Assembly (NCBI RefSeq): GCF_949987515.2
Contig: NC_082694.2
Span: 67,392,080-67,456,079, forward strand
DNA: 64,000 nt
Reading direction: 5' to 3'
Source: Delphinus delphis
Lineage: Eukaryota > Chordata > Mammalia > Artiodactyla > Delphinidae
In this document: piece after piece, positions 14,246 to 25,990 of the stretch
Layout of the letters: each line of letters starts with the position of its first letter
How positions within the stretch are numbered: the stretch's first letter is position 1
Notes under the pieces: generated by a model
What the model was told of the DNA's origin: nothing
The model's input: only the letters and a program-made list of their open reading frames with translations
The model's database searches: none
Program-made: the position numbers and the translations under genes

Positions 14246-15429
14246 TGTCCCCGGCAATGGTGGTACCTTCTCAGTTTCTGGGGAGTTGATGTGGGCCTCA
14301 GAAGCATCCCTGAGGACTGGCATGGCTCTCACCTAACCCAGAGCCCTCACCCTACCTCACCATAGATTCCTCATCTCCAGAGGCAGGAAAGGAATTCATA
14401 CCATTTTGTAGCAGACTAGTTACCCACTTTGCCTCTCCTCAAGCTGGGACTAGTTGCTGGGTCTAATTCCTGAGCAACCGAGGCGACACTGCCACTCACC
14501 TTGTATGTGCCTTGTTCTCAGCCCCACGTGCTCTCACTTATTTTAGCAAATCAGGAAGGAGAAGCTACCCCAAGGGGCTTCACGAGCTTGATCCCGAGTA
14601 AGGCTGTCATTTCCTGGATTCATTCAACATTCTTCCTAGAACATGAGCCCACCTGGGGAGAAGCAAACTTCAGCCTTCCCTTCTCCCTACTTACCGTCCT
14701 CCCCTGTGTCTCAGCTGAGTGCTGACTGGGGGAAGAGCAAGCAGTTTCTTCCAGAGTCCACCTAGGACAGCCTCTGCCTTGTGTGGCCAAGCAATGCTGC
14801 ACAAACACTTTGTGGTGGCTGCAGAAACCCTCTTTGTAAACAGTTAGGGCTCAATGCCAAGCTAGGGGGGATTCTGGGGCAACACCATGCCTAGCTCCCC
14901 TCCCACGAGCCTGAGCACCTTTGCACGGTGTTTGAGGTCTGGATATCCAGCTCCCATCTCATCTAATGCTGTGACATCCACTGCAGTGACAGAACGCTCA
15001 CCGACTCACAGGCAAGTCCCGCTCGTCTTCGGACAGCTCCAGGCTTCAGTGTTTGCTTAAATCAAGAGCGAATCCAGCTAGATTTGCCAGGGCTTGCTTT
15101 TGCACCCTCTACTCTCTGCACCCCTCCTCTTCGGCTTCGAGGAGCCTTGAAGAAGCAGGGATAGAACTCCATGCTTCCTGTGCGACATCCCGCTGGGCTG
15201 TCCATCTCTGTCCAGGACGTCATGGTGGGCCCAGCAGGAAGCACAGGGCCCCTCTGGCTCCCGTGTGGTGATGCTGACATCTCAAGCAAGTCAGAGCAGC
15301 GCGGTGGCCCCAGGCAGCTGCCTCCCCCGCTGCCCCATGGCCCGAGAGTTGTGACATCTCCCATGTCCAGAGGAACCCAGCTGGTCATTCGGGGTCAGGA
15401 CAAAAGGAGCATCACCAAGGCAGTGTGAC

Positions 15430-15651
15430 GTGATAGGAGAAGCAGCACCTGGAGGTCATTCAGACCTTGGTGGAATCCTGCCACTTTCTAGCAGGGTGAC
15501 CTTGTGCAAACACCTCACTCTTCTCAGCTTCAGTATCCTCTGCAGGGCTGTTGGGAGAAACAAGTAGCCAAGATAGAAGAGTGCCCGGCCCGGATCTGGA
15601 CACATGGTAGATGCTTAATAAGTGTGGTTTCTGCTCCTCCACTGCTGCTAT
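15430..15651 (+). mobile_element. MIR, interrupted at its 3' end by a SINE
   Basis: Sense MIR: AATCCTGCCACTTTCTAGCA, GGGTGACCTTGTGCAAACAC, GGACACATGGTAGATGCTTA, AATAAGTG. The CHR SINE at 15664 landed just beyond it in an ATT-rich tail. Confidence 0.75.
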
Positions 15652-15663
15652 TACTATTATTAC

Positions 15664-15880
15664 CTTTTTTTTTTTTTTTTTTTTTTTTGCGGTACGTGGG
15701 CCTCTCACTTTTGTGGCCTCTCCCGTTGCGGAGCACAGGCTCCGGCCGCGCAGGCCCAGCGGCCATGGCTCACGGGCCCAGCCGCTCCGCAGCATGTGGG
15801 ATCCTCCCGGACCGGTGCACGAACCCGTGTCCCCTGCATCGGCAGGCGGACTCTCAACCACTGCGCCACCAGGGAAGCCC
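15664..15880 (-). mobile_element. CHR-type SINE, copy 3
   Basis: Minus-strand copy with a 24-bp poly(T) and an intact tRNA-like head. A perfect 12-bp duplication, TACTATTATTAC, lies at 15652-15663 and 15881-15892. CpG dinucleotides are largely kept, which suggests a fairly young insertion. Confidence 0.96.
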
Positions 15881-16411
15881 TACTATTATTACTTTTGTGA
15901 TGAGTCCAAGGTCAAAGGCCAGAGCCTGCCCTATCCTGAATCTGGAGAACTTGGTCAGGGGTGGCACCCTCAGGACGAGATACATGGCAGCTGCCAGGAT
16001 GGGACCAGAAAGGCAGCGTGGAACTTGGCTGGGTTCGATGGGCGCACAGATGCCTGGTGAGAGGACTGAGGAAGGGAGGGGCACAGAGGGTCCTCACTCA
16101 GGCGGGGAGCCAGCGAGTATTCATTTCAAACACACCATGTGACCAGCCGTGCAGGAGACAGACCGCAGGAATCTGGGAACTTTTTAGTGTTTATTCAGCA
16201 GAAAAGTTAAGAACACTTACTTTCAGTATGACAGGTCCTGGTCTCCAAGTTACTTATGAACCACGTGGCTATGTTACATTAAAAAGCAAGCCAAAATTCT
16301 TAAATAGAGCCCTCAAACACCCTAAATCTTTGTACTCCTAGGAGAAAGAAACCTTCCCTTAGTCTGGGGCTAAGGGAGGGACCCTTAATAACTGTAGAGT
16401 AACTAAAGGAG

Positions 16412-16761
16412 TACGGTAGCCCCCCCTTATCAATGGAGGATACGTTCCAAGACCCCCAGTGGATGCCTGAAACCACAGATAGTACCAAACCCCATATACA
16501 CTATGTTTTATCCTGTACTGACACGTGGGTAGTGTATACAGCATGGATACACTGGCCAAAAGGATGATTCATGTCCCAGGCGCGACAGAGCGGGTCAGCA
16601 GGAGATTTCATCATTTTGTTCTGCTACTCAGAACGGTGCAGAATTTAAAACTTATGAATTGTTTATTTCTGGAATTTTCCATTTCATATTTTTGGACTGC
16701 AGTTGACCTTAGGTAACTGAAACTACAGAAAGGGAAACAGCTGATTAAGGGGACTACTATA
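16412..16761. mobile_element. Tigger-like (Tc1/mariner, pogo group) DNA transposon remnant
   Basis: Inverted ends: the left reads ACGGTAGCCCCCCCTTATC and the right reads GATTAAGGGGACTACTATA, its approximate reverse complement; both are bordered by TA. The internal phrases ACGTTCCAAGACCCCCAGTG and GGATGCCTGAAACCACAGAT are typical of mammalian Tigger-derived elements. About 350 bp, so a non-autonomous or internally deleted copy without transposase. Confidence 0.8.
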
Positions 16762-16764
16762 TTT

Positions 16765-16980
16765 TTTAAATAGTGATCCCCTCCTGTGTGTCTGGCACTG
16801 TGCTAAGCATCTCACTTGCGTTATCTTATTAACAAAACAGACTTGTGAGGAATTGTTACCCCCATTTACTGATGCAGAATCTGGGGCTTCAAAAGCTTAA
16901 GTAACTTACTAGTCACCCTTGCTAGTGAAAGGCAGAGCCAGGATTCAAAACAGGTCTGTCCAACTCCAAAGCCAATCCTG
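16765..16980 (-). mobile_element. MIR, near full length
   Basis: Antisense MIR: TGTGTGTCTGGCACTGTGCT, AAGCATCTCACTTGCGTTAT, CCCCATTTACTGATGCAGAA, GGCAGAGCCAGGATTCAAAA. It abuts the Tigger-like element. Confidence 0.85.
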
Positions 16981-17019
16981 CAAACACCCTAAGGTCACTG
17001 GACTAGACTTAGGTCACTC

Positions 17020-17145
17020 AAGTCAGTCAGTCTCCCTAATTGGGAATAAAACTGCCTGTGTTACTTGCTCGAGGATCAGATGAAAATAGGAAAGCTCTTT
17101 GCAATCTCTACAATATTTTATGAATGGCAGAAATTATTATTATCC
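17020..17145 (+). mobile_element. MIR 3' fragment
   Basis: Sense MIR tail: GTCTCCCTAATTGGGAATAA, GAGGATCAGATGAAAATAGG, AAAGCTCTTTGCAATCTCTA and AAATTATTATTATC. Confidence 0.6.
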
Positions 17146-18261
17146 CTCTTCTTACTCTGCATAGGCGTGAAGAAGCCACTGCTGACATAAATTCAGACGT
17201 TCTTATTTCTCCTCTGGGTCAATTAGCAACATGCAGACAGCTTGGGAGCATTCTTTTGCACAGTTCCTAGTATTAGCACCGGGGGGATGTGCCCAATGAA
17301 CCTGCTTCATCATAATTAATTAATTAATCGTGCAGCTTCTCAATCGTGAGTATAACCTTGATCCAGGATAAGCGCAAACAAGGAGACTCCTCATCGATTC
17401 TCAAGGGTCCAACCAATATAGCCCTACTGAGATTTGGAGTCCAAATAATTCTTACCTCAGTACCTAGAGCTGGGAAGCCACTGGAACCTAGCATTCTGTC
17501 ACCACTTACTGTAATGTGGTTGATGCTGCCAGAACACGTGCTAATGGGCTAAAGTAATCAACAGCCATTGTAATTACAGTCAGACATAATTAATTTAATA
17601 CCTTTGAGTCATTCAAACTTAATACCTCAGCCATTACATGATGAAACTGAGGCATAGAAGAATTACTGTCAAGGCTCGTGGGTGTGAATAAAGTCCTCCT
17701 GGGCACTTGGCAGAGATTTGGGTCCGATTCCAAGTCCACCTGTTCATCATACGCCCCCTTGTGGCTCCCACTAGTGGTGATCATTATAACACGTTCGTGT
17801 GGTCCACATGCACGGGCCAACCTGTTGAAAGCACACTCTCCCCAGCTGTCAGGGCATAAACACTCCCCAGGCGGCTTTGCGACTTGCAGATACTCTCGTG
17901 CCTGGAGTCCATTCTCTTTCTGATGGCTGTTCATGAAGGTTGTAGGAATTTCATTTCACAGAGTCAATCCTGTTCCCCAGCTAAAGGATTTCAAAGCTGT
18001 TTCTCAGCATCATCTCTATCACCTACAGAGAAACTGAGGCACAGAGGAGGTTGTTTGCCCAAGATCACCTCATTACAATGTAACTCAAAAGAAAATATTG
18101 TTTCCTTCCCACAAGACTGGAAAGATAATTCTATAGGGAACCTGGAATATAAAACACTGGGCTGAAATTTTTAATACAGCATCCTTCATCCTGTCCTATT
18201 CTGCTTTTTGTGAGCTGTTTATCTCTGTCGTTGTTCCCTACCTGCTTTTTCCAATACAGGA

Positions 18262-18420
18262 AGAGGAACTAACATTGATAAATGTATCTGGTAAACTGGG
18301 CACTGGGCTCACATAATCCTATTAAAGTCTCCTAGTGACTCTATAAGGAGAGTACGGTTGGCCCCATTTCACAAATGAAGACTGAGGCCCTGAGATATTA
18401 TGTCATAAATAAAGACAGAA
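18262..18420 (-). mobile_element. MIR fragment
   Basis: Antisense MIR: GAACTAACATTGATAAATGT, GGGCACTGGGCTCACATAAT, CCCCATTTCACAAATGAAGA and CTGAGGCCCTGAGA. Confidence 0.75.
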
Positions 18421-18619
18421 ATGTTCTTTCTGATTCCAGAGCCACAGCATGACCCCACTTCATTCCCCCAGAAGCTCCCACCTTCCCTTGGTCTTCCTTG
18501 CAAAACCCACAGTTCAGGCCAGAGAACCTGATCCTCCCCAAAGCAGTGAAAAGACAGCATTCTCTTCTCCCACTTTCCAATGATATCGGAATCCTCCCTT
18601 GATGCCTTTTTTAATGCAG

Positions 18620-19050
18620 TGTTTATTGTTTTTTCTGATTACAGAAACGCTCTGCATTCATTGTAGAACATTAGGAAAAACTAAAGAAGAAAATTGAAAT
18701 TGCCCAGTTTTACCCTCCAAAGATAACCCCTGTTACCATGTTTGTAAATTTCTTTCCAGGCAGATAAATGTAGATTTGAGCAGAGGGATAGATAGATAAA
18801 GGGTTTATACAAATTTGGTATCATACCGTATAAGCATTTTGTGTCTTCTTCATTACTTAATATTGTATTTTCCTAGATCAATATCATTCTTCATAAATAT
18901 GATTTTACCCTAAATTTATTCATTTTGTTCTAGTTATCAAAAGTAATGGATGTTCATTGTAAAAAATTTAGAAAAGAAAGAAAATACCAAAGAAGGAAAA
19001 AAATACCCGTAACTTCGTAACTTCACCAGCCAGGTCCAACAAATATATAA
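18620..19050. repeat. Old interspersed repeat, two further copies (family unassigned)
   Basis: 18620-18880 shares with 3630-3850 the series CATTGTAGAACATTAGGAAA, AAGAAGAAAATTGAAATTGC and AAGATAACCCCTGTTACCAT. 18930-19050 repeats the beginning (TTCATTGTAAAAAATTTAG, AAAATACC). The shared order shows an interspersed family. Confidence 0.5.
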
Positions 19051-19469
19051 TCTTCATTGCTTTTCTTGCTGTGTTTTTGCAAAGGGGACATGTGGATGTC
19101 CCTGGCTGGGTGTTCTATGGCTTCAGTGTGATGCCTGAGAAAGAAGGAAAGACATGGGGTGCTGTTTTCAGAAAGGATCTCAATGTTTTAAGTCTCTTAC
19201 ATGGCCAGGAATCCTTATGCCTCCGTAACTGCAAGTATTTCCCAGCATATTTTATTTGCTTGTTATCAGAAATCTGCATCTGGCCTGCTTCTTGCTGAGT
19301 TGGGTTGATTTTTCATTAGGCTATTTATAGCTAGAGAGTTGGTGTTTATTTTTTCTGGGTGAATTAGAAGATGGTGTACAAAACACTGGGTTTTGCAGTG
19401 AATCAGTACTCTCAGTTAAAATTAATAAGACCATATTGAAACCAAGGACCTCTTAAAATTACAAATTCA

Positions 19470-19734
19470 ACCAAGGGAGAAAGGGGGGTGGTGGGAGGAA
19501 TTGGGAGATTGGGATTGACATATACACACTATTGATACTATGTATAAAATAGATAACTAATGAGAACATACTGTATAGCACAGGGAACTCTACTTAATGC
19601 ACTGTGGTGACCTAAATGGGAAGGAAAAAGAGGGGAAATACATATATGCATAGCTGATTCACTTTGCTGTGCAGTAGAAACTGACACAACATTGTAAAGC
19701 AGCTATACTCCGATAAAAATTAATTAAAAAAAAT
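19470..19734 (+). mobile_element. L1 3' end, strongly 5'-truncated
   Basis: Carries the artiodactyl/cetacean L1 3'-UTR phrases TATACACACTATTGATACTA, AGCACAGGGAACTCTACTTA, AACATTGTAAAGCAGCTATA and TCCGATAAAAATTAATTAAA. Flanked by a 15-bp duplication AAAATTACAARTTCA (19455-19469 and 19735-19749, one difference), so this is an independent retrotransposition of about 265 bp. Confidence 0.9.
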
Positions 19735-20686
19735 AAAATTACAAGTTCACACCCAGAATTAACAGCCCTGTTGCATCTTAGATTGGGAAGAAGCTTTAGC
19801 CTCCATTCAAAGCTTGGATGTCCTTGACGACATCCCTAATCCTGGCCATCCAGTGAGTGCTGGGTGACCCATAGTGTGGGGAATATCGAAGGAGTACCCA
19901 CCCCACCGCCACAAACAAGCTCATTTCTGAGCATCTCAGTCTGTTAAAATGTGTTTTCTTCTGTTTAAGTGAAATACGCACTAGAACATCCATTCTTGGT
20001 TTTGTCTCTACTGCTAGAATACATGCAGCCCTTCAGAAATTCAAAGAAACGTAGCACCTCCCCTTCATAGCATTTCCTATATTTGGGGGTGCTGCCTGCT
20101 AGTAGACATTATTTGATACCATTGAGTCTCTTTTGTCCAACTTCAGCCTAAATTCCATACTGATTTTTTTTTAATTGGTTCAAGAGAAACTTGTGAAGTT
20201 GCCACAAGATATGCATAGCAAACAGGGGGCATATTCTAGACATAAAATTGCAGTCATTACCTCTGGAGGAGGAAAGGGCCGTGAGAGAAATAATAGCATT
20301 AGGCCTGGCCACGAGGCTGCTCCTGCTTTGCATACAGAACTTTAATTAATAAAATGACAAACACTGGTAGCACATAATTGGAAAGTCTATTGGGCCCCAC
20401 CAAGAGGGAGGGAAAAATGGCCCAGAAAGGGCAGGCTGGGGCCAGAAAATACAATTGCTGGTGGCGTGCTCCTGGCGTTGTCTCTTTTCACTTGTCTCAT
20501 TTGTTGTCTGCATGTAAAAGGGTTTATTAGTCAAAAGCTGTCACTTATGATCTATATCTATTAGAATGGGTCTAGAAAGGATCAAAAATTTTATTGTTAC
20601 AGGCTCCGACAAGTGTTACTTCCCACAAATATTATGTAGGATTTGTATAAGATTTCCCATATTTGTGTGAATACATTTGAGGTACA

Positions 20687-20687
<1 letters not shown>

Positions 20688-20726
<39 letters not shown>
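20688..20726. repeat. (CA)n microsatellite
   Basis: About 19 uninterrupted CA units. Likely length-polymorphic. Confidence 0.98.
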
Positions 20727-20728
<2 letters not shown>

Positions 20729-20814
20729 ATTTGTGACTATTAATTGTCTGGCAGAGGCAGAAACAAAGGTTGTAAATGGTTTAAAATGCACTATCTCGGT
20801 AATTCCCCCAATAT

Positions 20815-20955
20815 GAAGATGCTTCTATGATAAGATCTTATTAAAATATAAATTCTGATTCAGTAGGTCAAGGGTAAGGCCTGAGACCCTACATTTCTAA
20901 CAAACTCCCAGTCATGCCAACACTGCTGGTCCACAGACCACACTTTGAGCAACGA
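20815..20955 (+). mobile_element. MER5-type hAT remnant
   Basis: CTGATTCAGTAGGTCAAGGG, CCTACATTTCTAACAAACTC and GGTCCACAGACCACACTTTG follow the MER5A consensus order. The left end is missing. Confidence 0.8.
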
Positions 20956-21024
20956 GTATCCAGAAAACCTTCACAAGACACACCCAAAAGATTTATGTAT
21001 TACCGTAATATGTTACATGTGTAT

Positions 21025-21241
21025 AGCTCTGTAGATACGGTAGAAGGAACATAGAACCTAGTATGGAACCCAGGTCTGCAGCATATGGGCTTAGTGACCA
21101 TGCATGACATACTTAACCTTTCTAAGCCTTAGATTCCACATCCGAAAAATGGGTATGATAATATATACAGGAAGGGATGTTGTGAGTGTAAAATGAGACA
21201 GCATGTACGAGTGCCTAGTATAGCTCTCTAATATTCAATAA
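21025..21241 (+). mobile_element. MIR, 3' end hit by an L1 insertion
   Basis: Sense MIR from GAACCCAGGTCTGCAGCATA through CCTTTCTAAGCCTTAGATTC to GAGTGCCTAGTATAGCTCTC and CAATAAAA; the L1 stub begins right after it. Confidence 0.8.
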
Positions 21242-21255
21242 AAAGTCAGTTAATG

Positions 21256-21583
21256 CAGGAATAAATTGCAGACATAGAGAATGGATTTGAGGACACGGGG
21301 AGGGGAAGGGTAAGCTGGGGCGAAGTGAGAGAGTGGCATGGACATATATACACTACCAAATGTAAAATAGATAGCTAGTGGGAAGCAGCTGTATCACACG
21401 GGGAGATCAGCTCGGTGCTTTGTGACCGCCTAGAGGGGTGGGATAAGGAGGGTGGGAGGGAGACACAAGAGGGAGTGGATATGGGGATATATGTATACAT
21501 ATAGCTGATTGACTTTGTTATACAACAGAAACTAACACACCATTGTAAAGCAATTATACTCCAATAAAGATGTTAAAAAAAAG
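21256..21583 (+). mobile_element. L1 3' end, strongly 5'-truncated (second stub)
   Basis: L1 3'-UTR phrases CATATATACACTACCAAATG, CAGCTCGGTGCTTTGTGACC, GCTGATTGACTTTGTTATAC and TACTCCAATAAAGATGTTAA. Flanked by an AAAGTCARTTAATG duplication (21242-21255 and 21584-21597, one difference). Same orientation as, and related to, the stub 1.5 kb upstream, but with its own duplication, so a separate insertion. Confidence 0.9.
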
Positions 21584-22259
21584 AAAGTCAATTAATGAAG
21601 TGCTTTATCCTGTAGGGCACCCAGATAGAAATTGGTCTCATTAAGATCAAATTCCAAGAGAGTTTTTTGCCTACTCTGGGTACCTGAACTTGACTGTCAA
21701 GATCAAACCAGGTCTACCTGATTTGAGTATCCATATATAATGACATCAAAAGGGTTATTTAACCTAGGGCTATATAAAGAAAATGGAAGACTTCAAAAAG
21801 GACTTCAGCCTTCAATCTGTTCTGGGAATCACATATAGCTGCTCTATACACTTAGATACAAGTAATTAATAAGGGATATTCTGTAAGAATTGATATCCGT
21901 CCTCCAGTTCTTCTGTTGAAGAAATTGTTGAGGACCTTATCCTGTAGGTCCAAGATGATAGTTCTGGTCCTGTTTGCATCCTCAGATCATCCCTGCTCAC
22001 CCTCAGCCCACGGATCTCTCACTCTCAAGGTCATTCTCAGGCTTTGCCCAAGGATTGTGTGGCAGCCACATGAAGACCCTCTGCTGAGGACTGTGTCCTC
22101 CCCCACTGCAGGAAAAACACTCCTTCTATACCTTGGTGGTGGTGAGCACAGCATAAGCCATTTTTTAGCTATTTAATGATTGCCTTTTACTCAAAGTCCA
22201 AGGTGAAAATGGACCCCTCATGGAGAAGGCCAGGCTGCTTCCTGCACTAAGTAGCCCCA

Positions 22260-22445
22260 TCTTCCCAGTGGTCTCAGCCTGGCTGCATTTTAGAATCACC
22301 TGGAGAGATTTGAAAAACTGTCAGTGCCCAGGACCTACCCAAGGCCAATTAAATCAGAATCTCTGGGGGTGGAGCCCAGATGTGGGTAGTCCCGAAAGTT
22401 CCCCAGGTGATCCTAATCTGCAAAGCATGTTGAAAACCACAGGTT
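22260..22445 (+). mobile_element. MER5-type hAT element
   Basis: CAGTGGTCTCAGCCTGGCTG at the left, TTAGAATCACCTGGAGAGAT, TCAGAATCTCTGGGGGTGGA, CCCAGGTGATCCTAATCTGC and GTTGAAAACCACAGG at the right. Confidence 0.75.
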
Positions 22446-22503
22446 TAACCATTTCATTCACTATATGTGAGCTCTACTTTCACATTCTTTAGTTCACTCA
22501 ATC

Positions 22504-22506
<3 letters not shown>

Positions 22507-22534
<28 letters not shown>

Positions 22535-22728
22535 TTTGCGGTACGCAGGCCTCTCACTGTTGTGGCCTCTCCCGTTGCGGAGCACAGGCTCTGTATGCAC
22601 AGGCTCAGCGGCCATGGCTCACGGGCCCAGCCGCTCCGCGGCATATGGGATCTTCCCGGACCGGGCCCGAACCTGTGTCCCCCGCATCGGCAGGCCGACT
22701 CTCAACCACTGTGCCACCAGGGAAGCCC
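22507..22728 (-). mobile_element. CHR-type SINE, copy 4
   Basis: Minus-strand copy with a long poly(T) containing one C. A perfect 12-bp duplication CACTCAATCTTT lies at 22495-22506 and 22729-22740. Confidence 0.96.
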
Positions 22729-23049
22729 CACTCAATCTTTATAAGCACTTTTAAGGCCAGCAGGGATGGTATGGTTATTATCACAAGTTTGTCTATAAGA
22801 AAATAGAGGTTCAGAAGGGGTAAGTGGTTGGCTTAAACTCATACAGTTAATTCTTTCTGGCCTTGGAGAACAAACTCCAAGTTATCCCATTGTCAACAGG
22901 CAAGGAAACAAGGAGAGTCTGACAAGCCACCTGAGAATGAATGTTGATACAAAGAGCAGTTGCTTCTGGCATGTTCTGGAAAGGCAGTGGGACGAGTGAT
23001 AGAAGCAGAGGGGCAAGGCCCTAGAAGCTGCTCTCTAGTTCCATGCTTC

Positions 23050-23160
23050 TCTGCAGATTTTGATGCAGTAGGTCTGGGGTCGGGCCAGAGATTCTGAATC
23101 TCTAATGAGTTCCCAGGCAACATGGATGACACCAGCCTGAAGAGCCCTCCTTGAGTAGCA
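23050..23160 (+). mobile_element. MER5-type hAT fragment
   Basis: GATGCAGTAGGTCTGGGGTC, GAGATTCTGAATCTCTAATG and AGTTCCCAGGCAACATGGAT match the middle of MER5A. Partial. Confidence 0.7.
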
Positions 23161-23639
23161 AAGCACTGACTGACTCTTAGAAGCAGAATCTGGAATCACT
23201 GGGTTTAAGTACAGGTGAGAAATGGTTAAGTGAAAGGCTTTAGGTTCTGCACTGCCTGTATCTTGAGAAAGAACAGCATCTGCCTGGCTACCTCACATCT
23301 TACCAGACACTCAGTGGATGAAAAACATAAATGGCCAAAAAGCATGCTTTGCTAGCTGCTCACTGACTGCCAGCAGGCAATCTTATTCCAAACCATTTGC
23401 ATCCATTTCCAGAACTAGACTTTGCTGAAACTCAGACAGTGCACACCTCGGCTTGAGCTTGGCTATAGGTACCTGTTTCCTAAATAGGTGGTAATATTGT
23501 AAGATGAAAGTTAATTTTTAATTCTTCTATTTATTCATAGCACTAAACTGGATTAAGCGGCCATCTTGACCCAAATCCTGACTATCTTATGTCAAGTGTC
23601 TTGACTTGACTGTCTTATGTCCTCACTGTCAAGTGGCTC

Positions 23640-23797
23640 TGATTACTTTCCCTTTTGCTGTACTCAGCACAATTGCAATTACTCATTTAAATTCAGACTT
23701 CCTGACTAGACGATAAGCTCCTTGAGGGCAGGGAAGAGATGCATAATGTACAGCACAGAGTAGGTATGCAATAAATATTTGTTGAATGAATGGATGG
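23640..23797 (+). mobile_element. L2 3' end
   Basis: Classic L2 tail: AGACGATAAGCTCCTTGAGG, GCACAGAGTAGGTATGCAAT and AAATATTTGTTGAATGAATG. Confidence 0.85.
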
Positions 23798-25829
23798 TCA
23801 TCTCTCTCAAGGACTGATACCCAGAGGGAGCCCGGTAGACCTCTTAAGGAGCTAAGGATGCCATCCTAGGCACCATCCCTTGGCAGCCAGCCCAGTTCTC
23901 TCTTGCCCAGGCTTATTGTCATAAAATACAGTGCAGGAAGATGGAGAAGCTCAGCAGTCACTGGTCTATGGCCCCGTGTCTATTGTATAAGACAGGACTA
24001 TATCTCACCGACATGCTCATGCCACTAGCAGAATCTACTTCAAATGTAGTTTCCTAAGAGCAACTGAGAACTATACAGTTTGCCTACAGCCAGTTGGCTG
24101 CGAAGTGGGTAGACCCTCCCCCCTTTCCGGGAACCTGACCCCTGGAATGCAGGCAAATGCTAAGGAGCTTCACAGGATGCAGAGCTGGTTTCTGTCCCTG
24201 AGAGGGGGAACCTGGTAAAGAGGAGGGTCTTCTTGTGTATGTATACATTTTTATTCCTTCTTACATTGATCAGCTCCTACCATGTGCCTACACTTGACAA
24301 CTACTGTGAATTCAAGATGAATAAGACAGTCTCTGCCATGAAGCAACTTGTGGCCCAAGGGGGATGAGGGTAGGAGGGAAGACAAGGCAGCAGAGCTACA
24401 CCCCGTGATGGTCCCACCAGCCTCCATTATAAGAGTTCAGACAAGGGGGATGTCATTTCTAAGACAGGTTAGAAGAAATGGCTCCATGAACAAAAAAAAA
24501 AAAAAGATTTATTTTTTAAGCGGCAAGAAGGAAAGAGGAGGTAGAAGAAATGGAAGGATCAAAAGCACAGAAGCAGAAAAACGTGGCAGGTGCAAATCTG
24601 GCATGTAGACCTGTGGGGGGAATCTAGGAACCCACACTCCTTTAGCCCCAACCTGTGGACTCCTGGGTGAAAACTCTGGCAGTTCCCACGACTTATCTGG
24701 TCACTCTAAGGTAATACACACCTAAAGTCTCTTCAAAACCCAAAACACATGCGTATTGAGAAATCAAAATTCCCATCCCGTCAAAACTTCTGTCTTGCTT
24801 AAAGTCAGGGCTTCTTCCTTTCCCCTCCGCCTACCACTCTCGGCCCTGTTGCAGATTAAAAGCCTGGAATCTGGAAGACGGTGATCATTGGCCTCTTTCT
24901 TCTTCATCCAACTCTCCTCCTCTTCTTGCTAACTTCTGACCCTTCAAGATCTTAAGTGCAGGGAAAGAGAAGAGGTAAGGAGAATAGGGAAGCTCTTACT
25001 TGGCCCAGACTGTTATAGTGACCTGCGTTGGTATTCTCCAGATGTGACAGGTATTTAAGGCTTACTATTTCTCACAGGGGGCACTTTTGCGGTTTGTTTG
25101 GAGGTCTACCTTTCTCCCCAGTCCCTCCACTATGGCTGGGAATCTTTTGCCTTGACTAGGGCATATGTGTCTCCCATCCAGTTGGTCACTTACTGCTTAC
25201 TCTGCCTTTGGACATCTCAGGATATCTGCAGCTTCCTTCTGCTGAGTTCTATTTACCCCTCCAAGCAGCCCTTGCAGGCAAGATCTAAAATGACTGGCAT
25301 GGGCTCCTTTGTACACGGCCCCCTCTAGTGTAGTTTATGTGCAGCCCTCATGCATTTTTTTTGCCCCAGCAAACTCTGGGAGCTCAGGCCACCCAAAATT
25401 GTCACTTCTCCCTTGTTCTGCCATCAAAGCAGCTAACCACCCTCTTGTTCATACTTTAGATTTTCCAGGTGAGAGATTGACACTAATCCGCTGTGCTCCC
25501 AAATTGCAGGGGGTAAATATTGAGTACTTGTTATGGTAGCACTAAAACCACTCTCTCCTGAGTTGGGATGAAAAGGGAGCCTTCTTCACAGGAAGGTGAA
25601 GTGAGGTGAAACTCATGATACACCAGAAGCACCTTCCCAAGACTCTCTCTTAGGAGTCAACCACCAACTTTTTTATATCCAAAGTCTGGTTGAGGGATTA
25701 AGAAGTGTGTACCCTATTTTCATCCACGTCTCTTGAAAGCCCTGTATCTCGCTATGCTGTCAGACTTCCCATTGAAATGTAATATCTATTGCCTCAGGGC
25801 TTGAGCCAAAATTCCTTTTTAATATTTTG

Positions 25830-25990
25830 TTGCACTATGTATTATCTCATCTAATTGGCCCTATAACCTTGTAAGGTAGATAAAACAATTCCCTTCTTAG
25901 AGAATAGAGAACTGAGCTTCAAATTGACCAAAGTGGCAAGAACAAGTTTTGAATCCAGATCTCTCAGACTCTAGAGCTCTTAGACCATCC
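25830..25990 (-). mobile_element. MIR fragment
   Basis: Antisense MIR: CACTATGTATTATCTCATCT, CTTGTAAGGTAGATAAAACA, GAGAACTGAGCTTC, TTTTGAATCCAGATCTCTCA. Confidence 0.75.

Noticed and set aside
15664..15880. Possible tRNA gene in the tRNA-like heads of the SINEs
   Set aside because: Only A-box and B-box-like segments are kept; the cloverleaf is not complete and each copy has a retrotransposon tail and target duplications.
15504..16142. Open frame of 212 codons on the + strand
   Set aside because: Most of it crosses the CHR SINE at 15664-15880 in one frame (poly(F) from poly(T), then SINE-derived residues seen again at every other SINE). No homology, no splice context.
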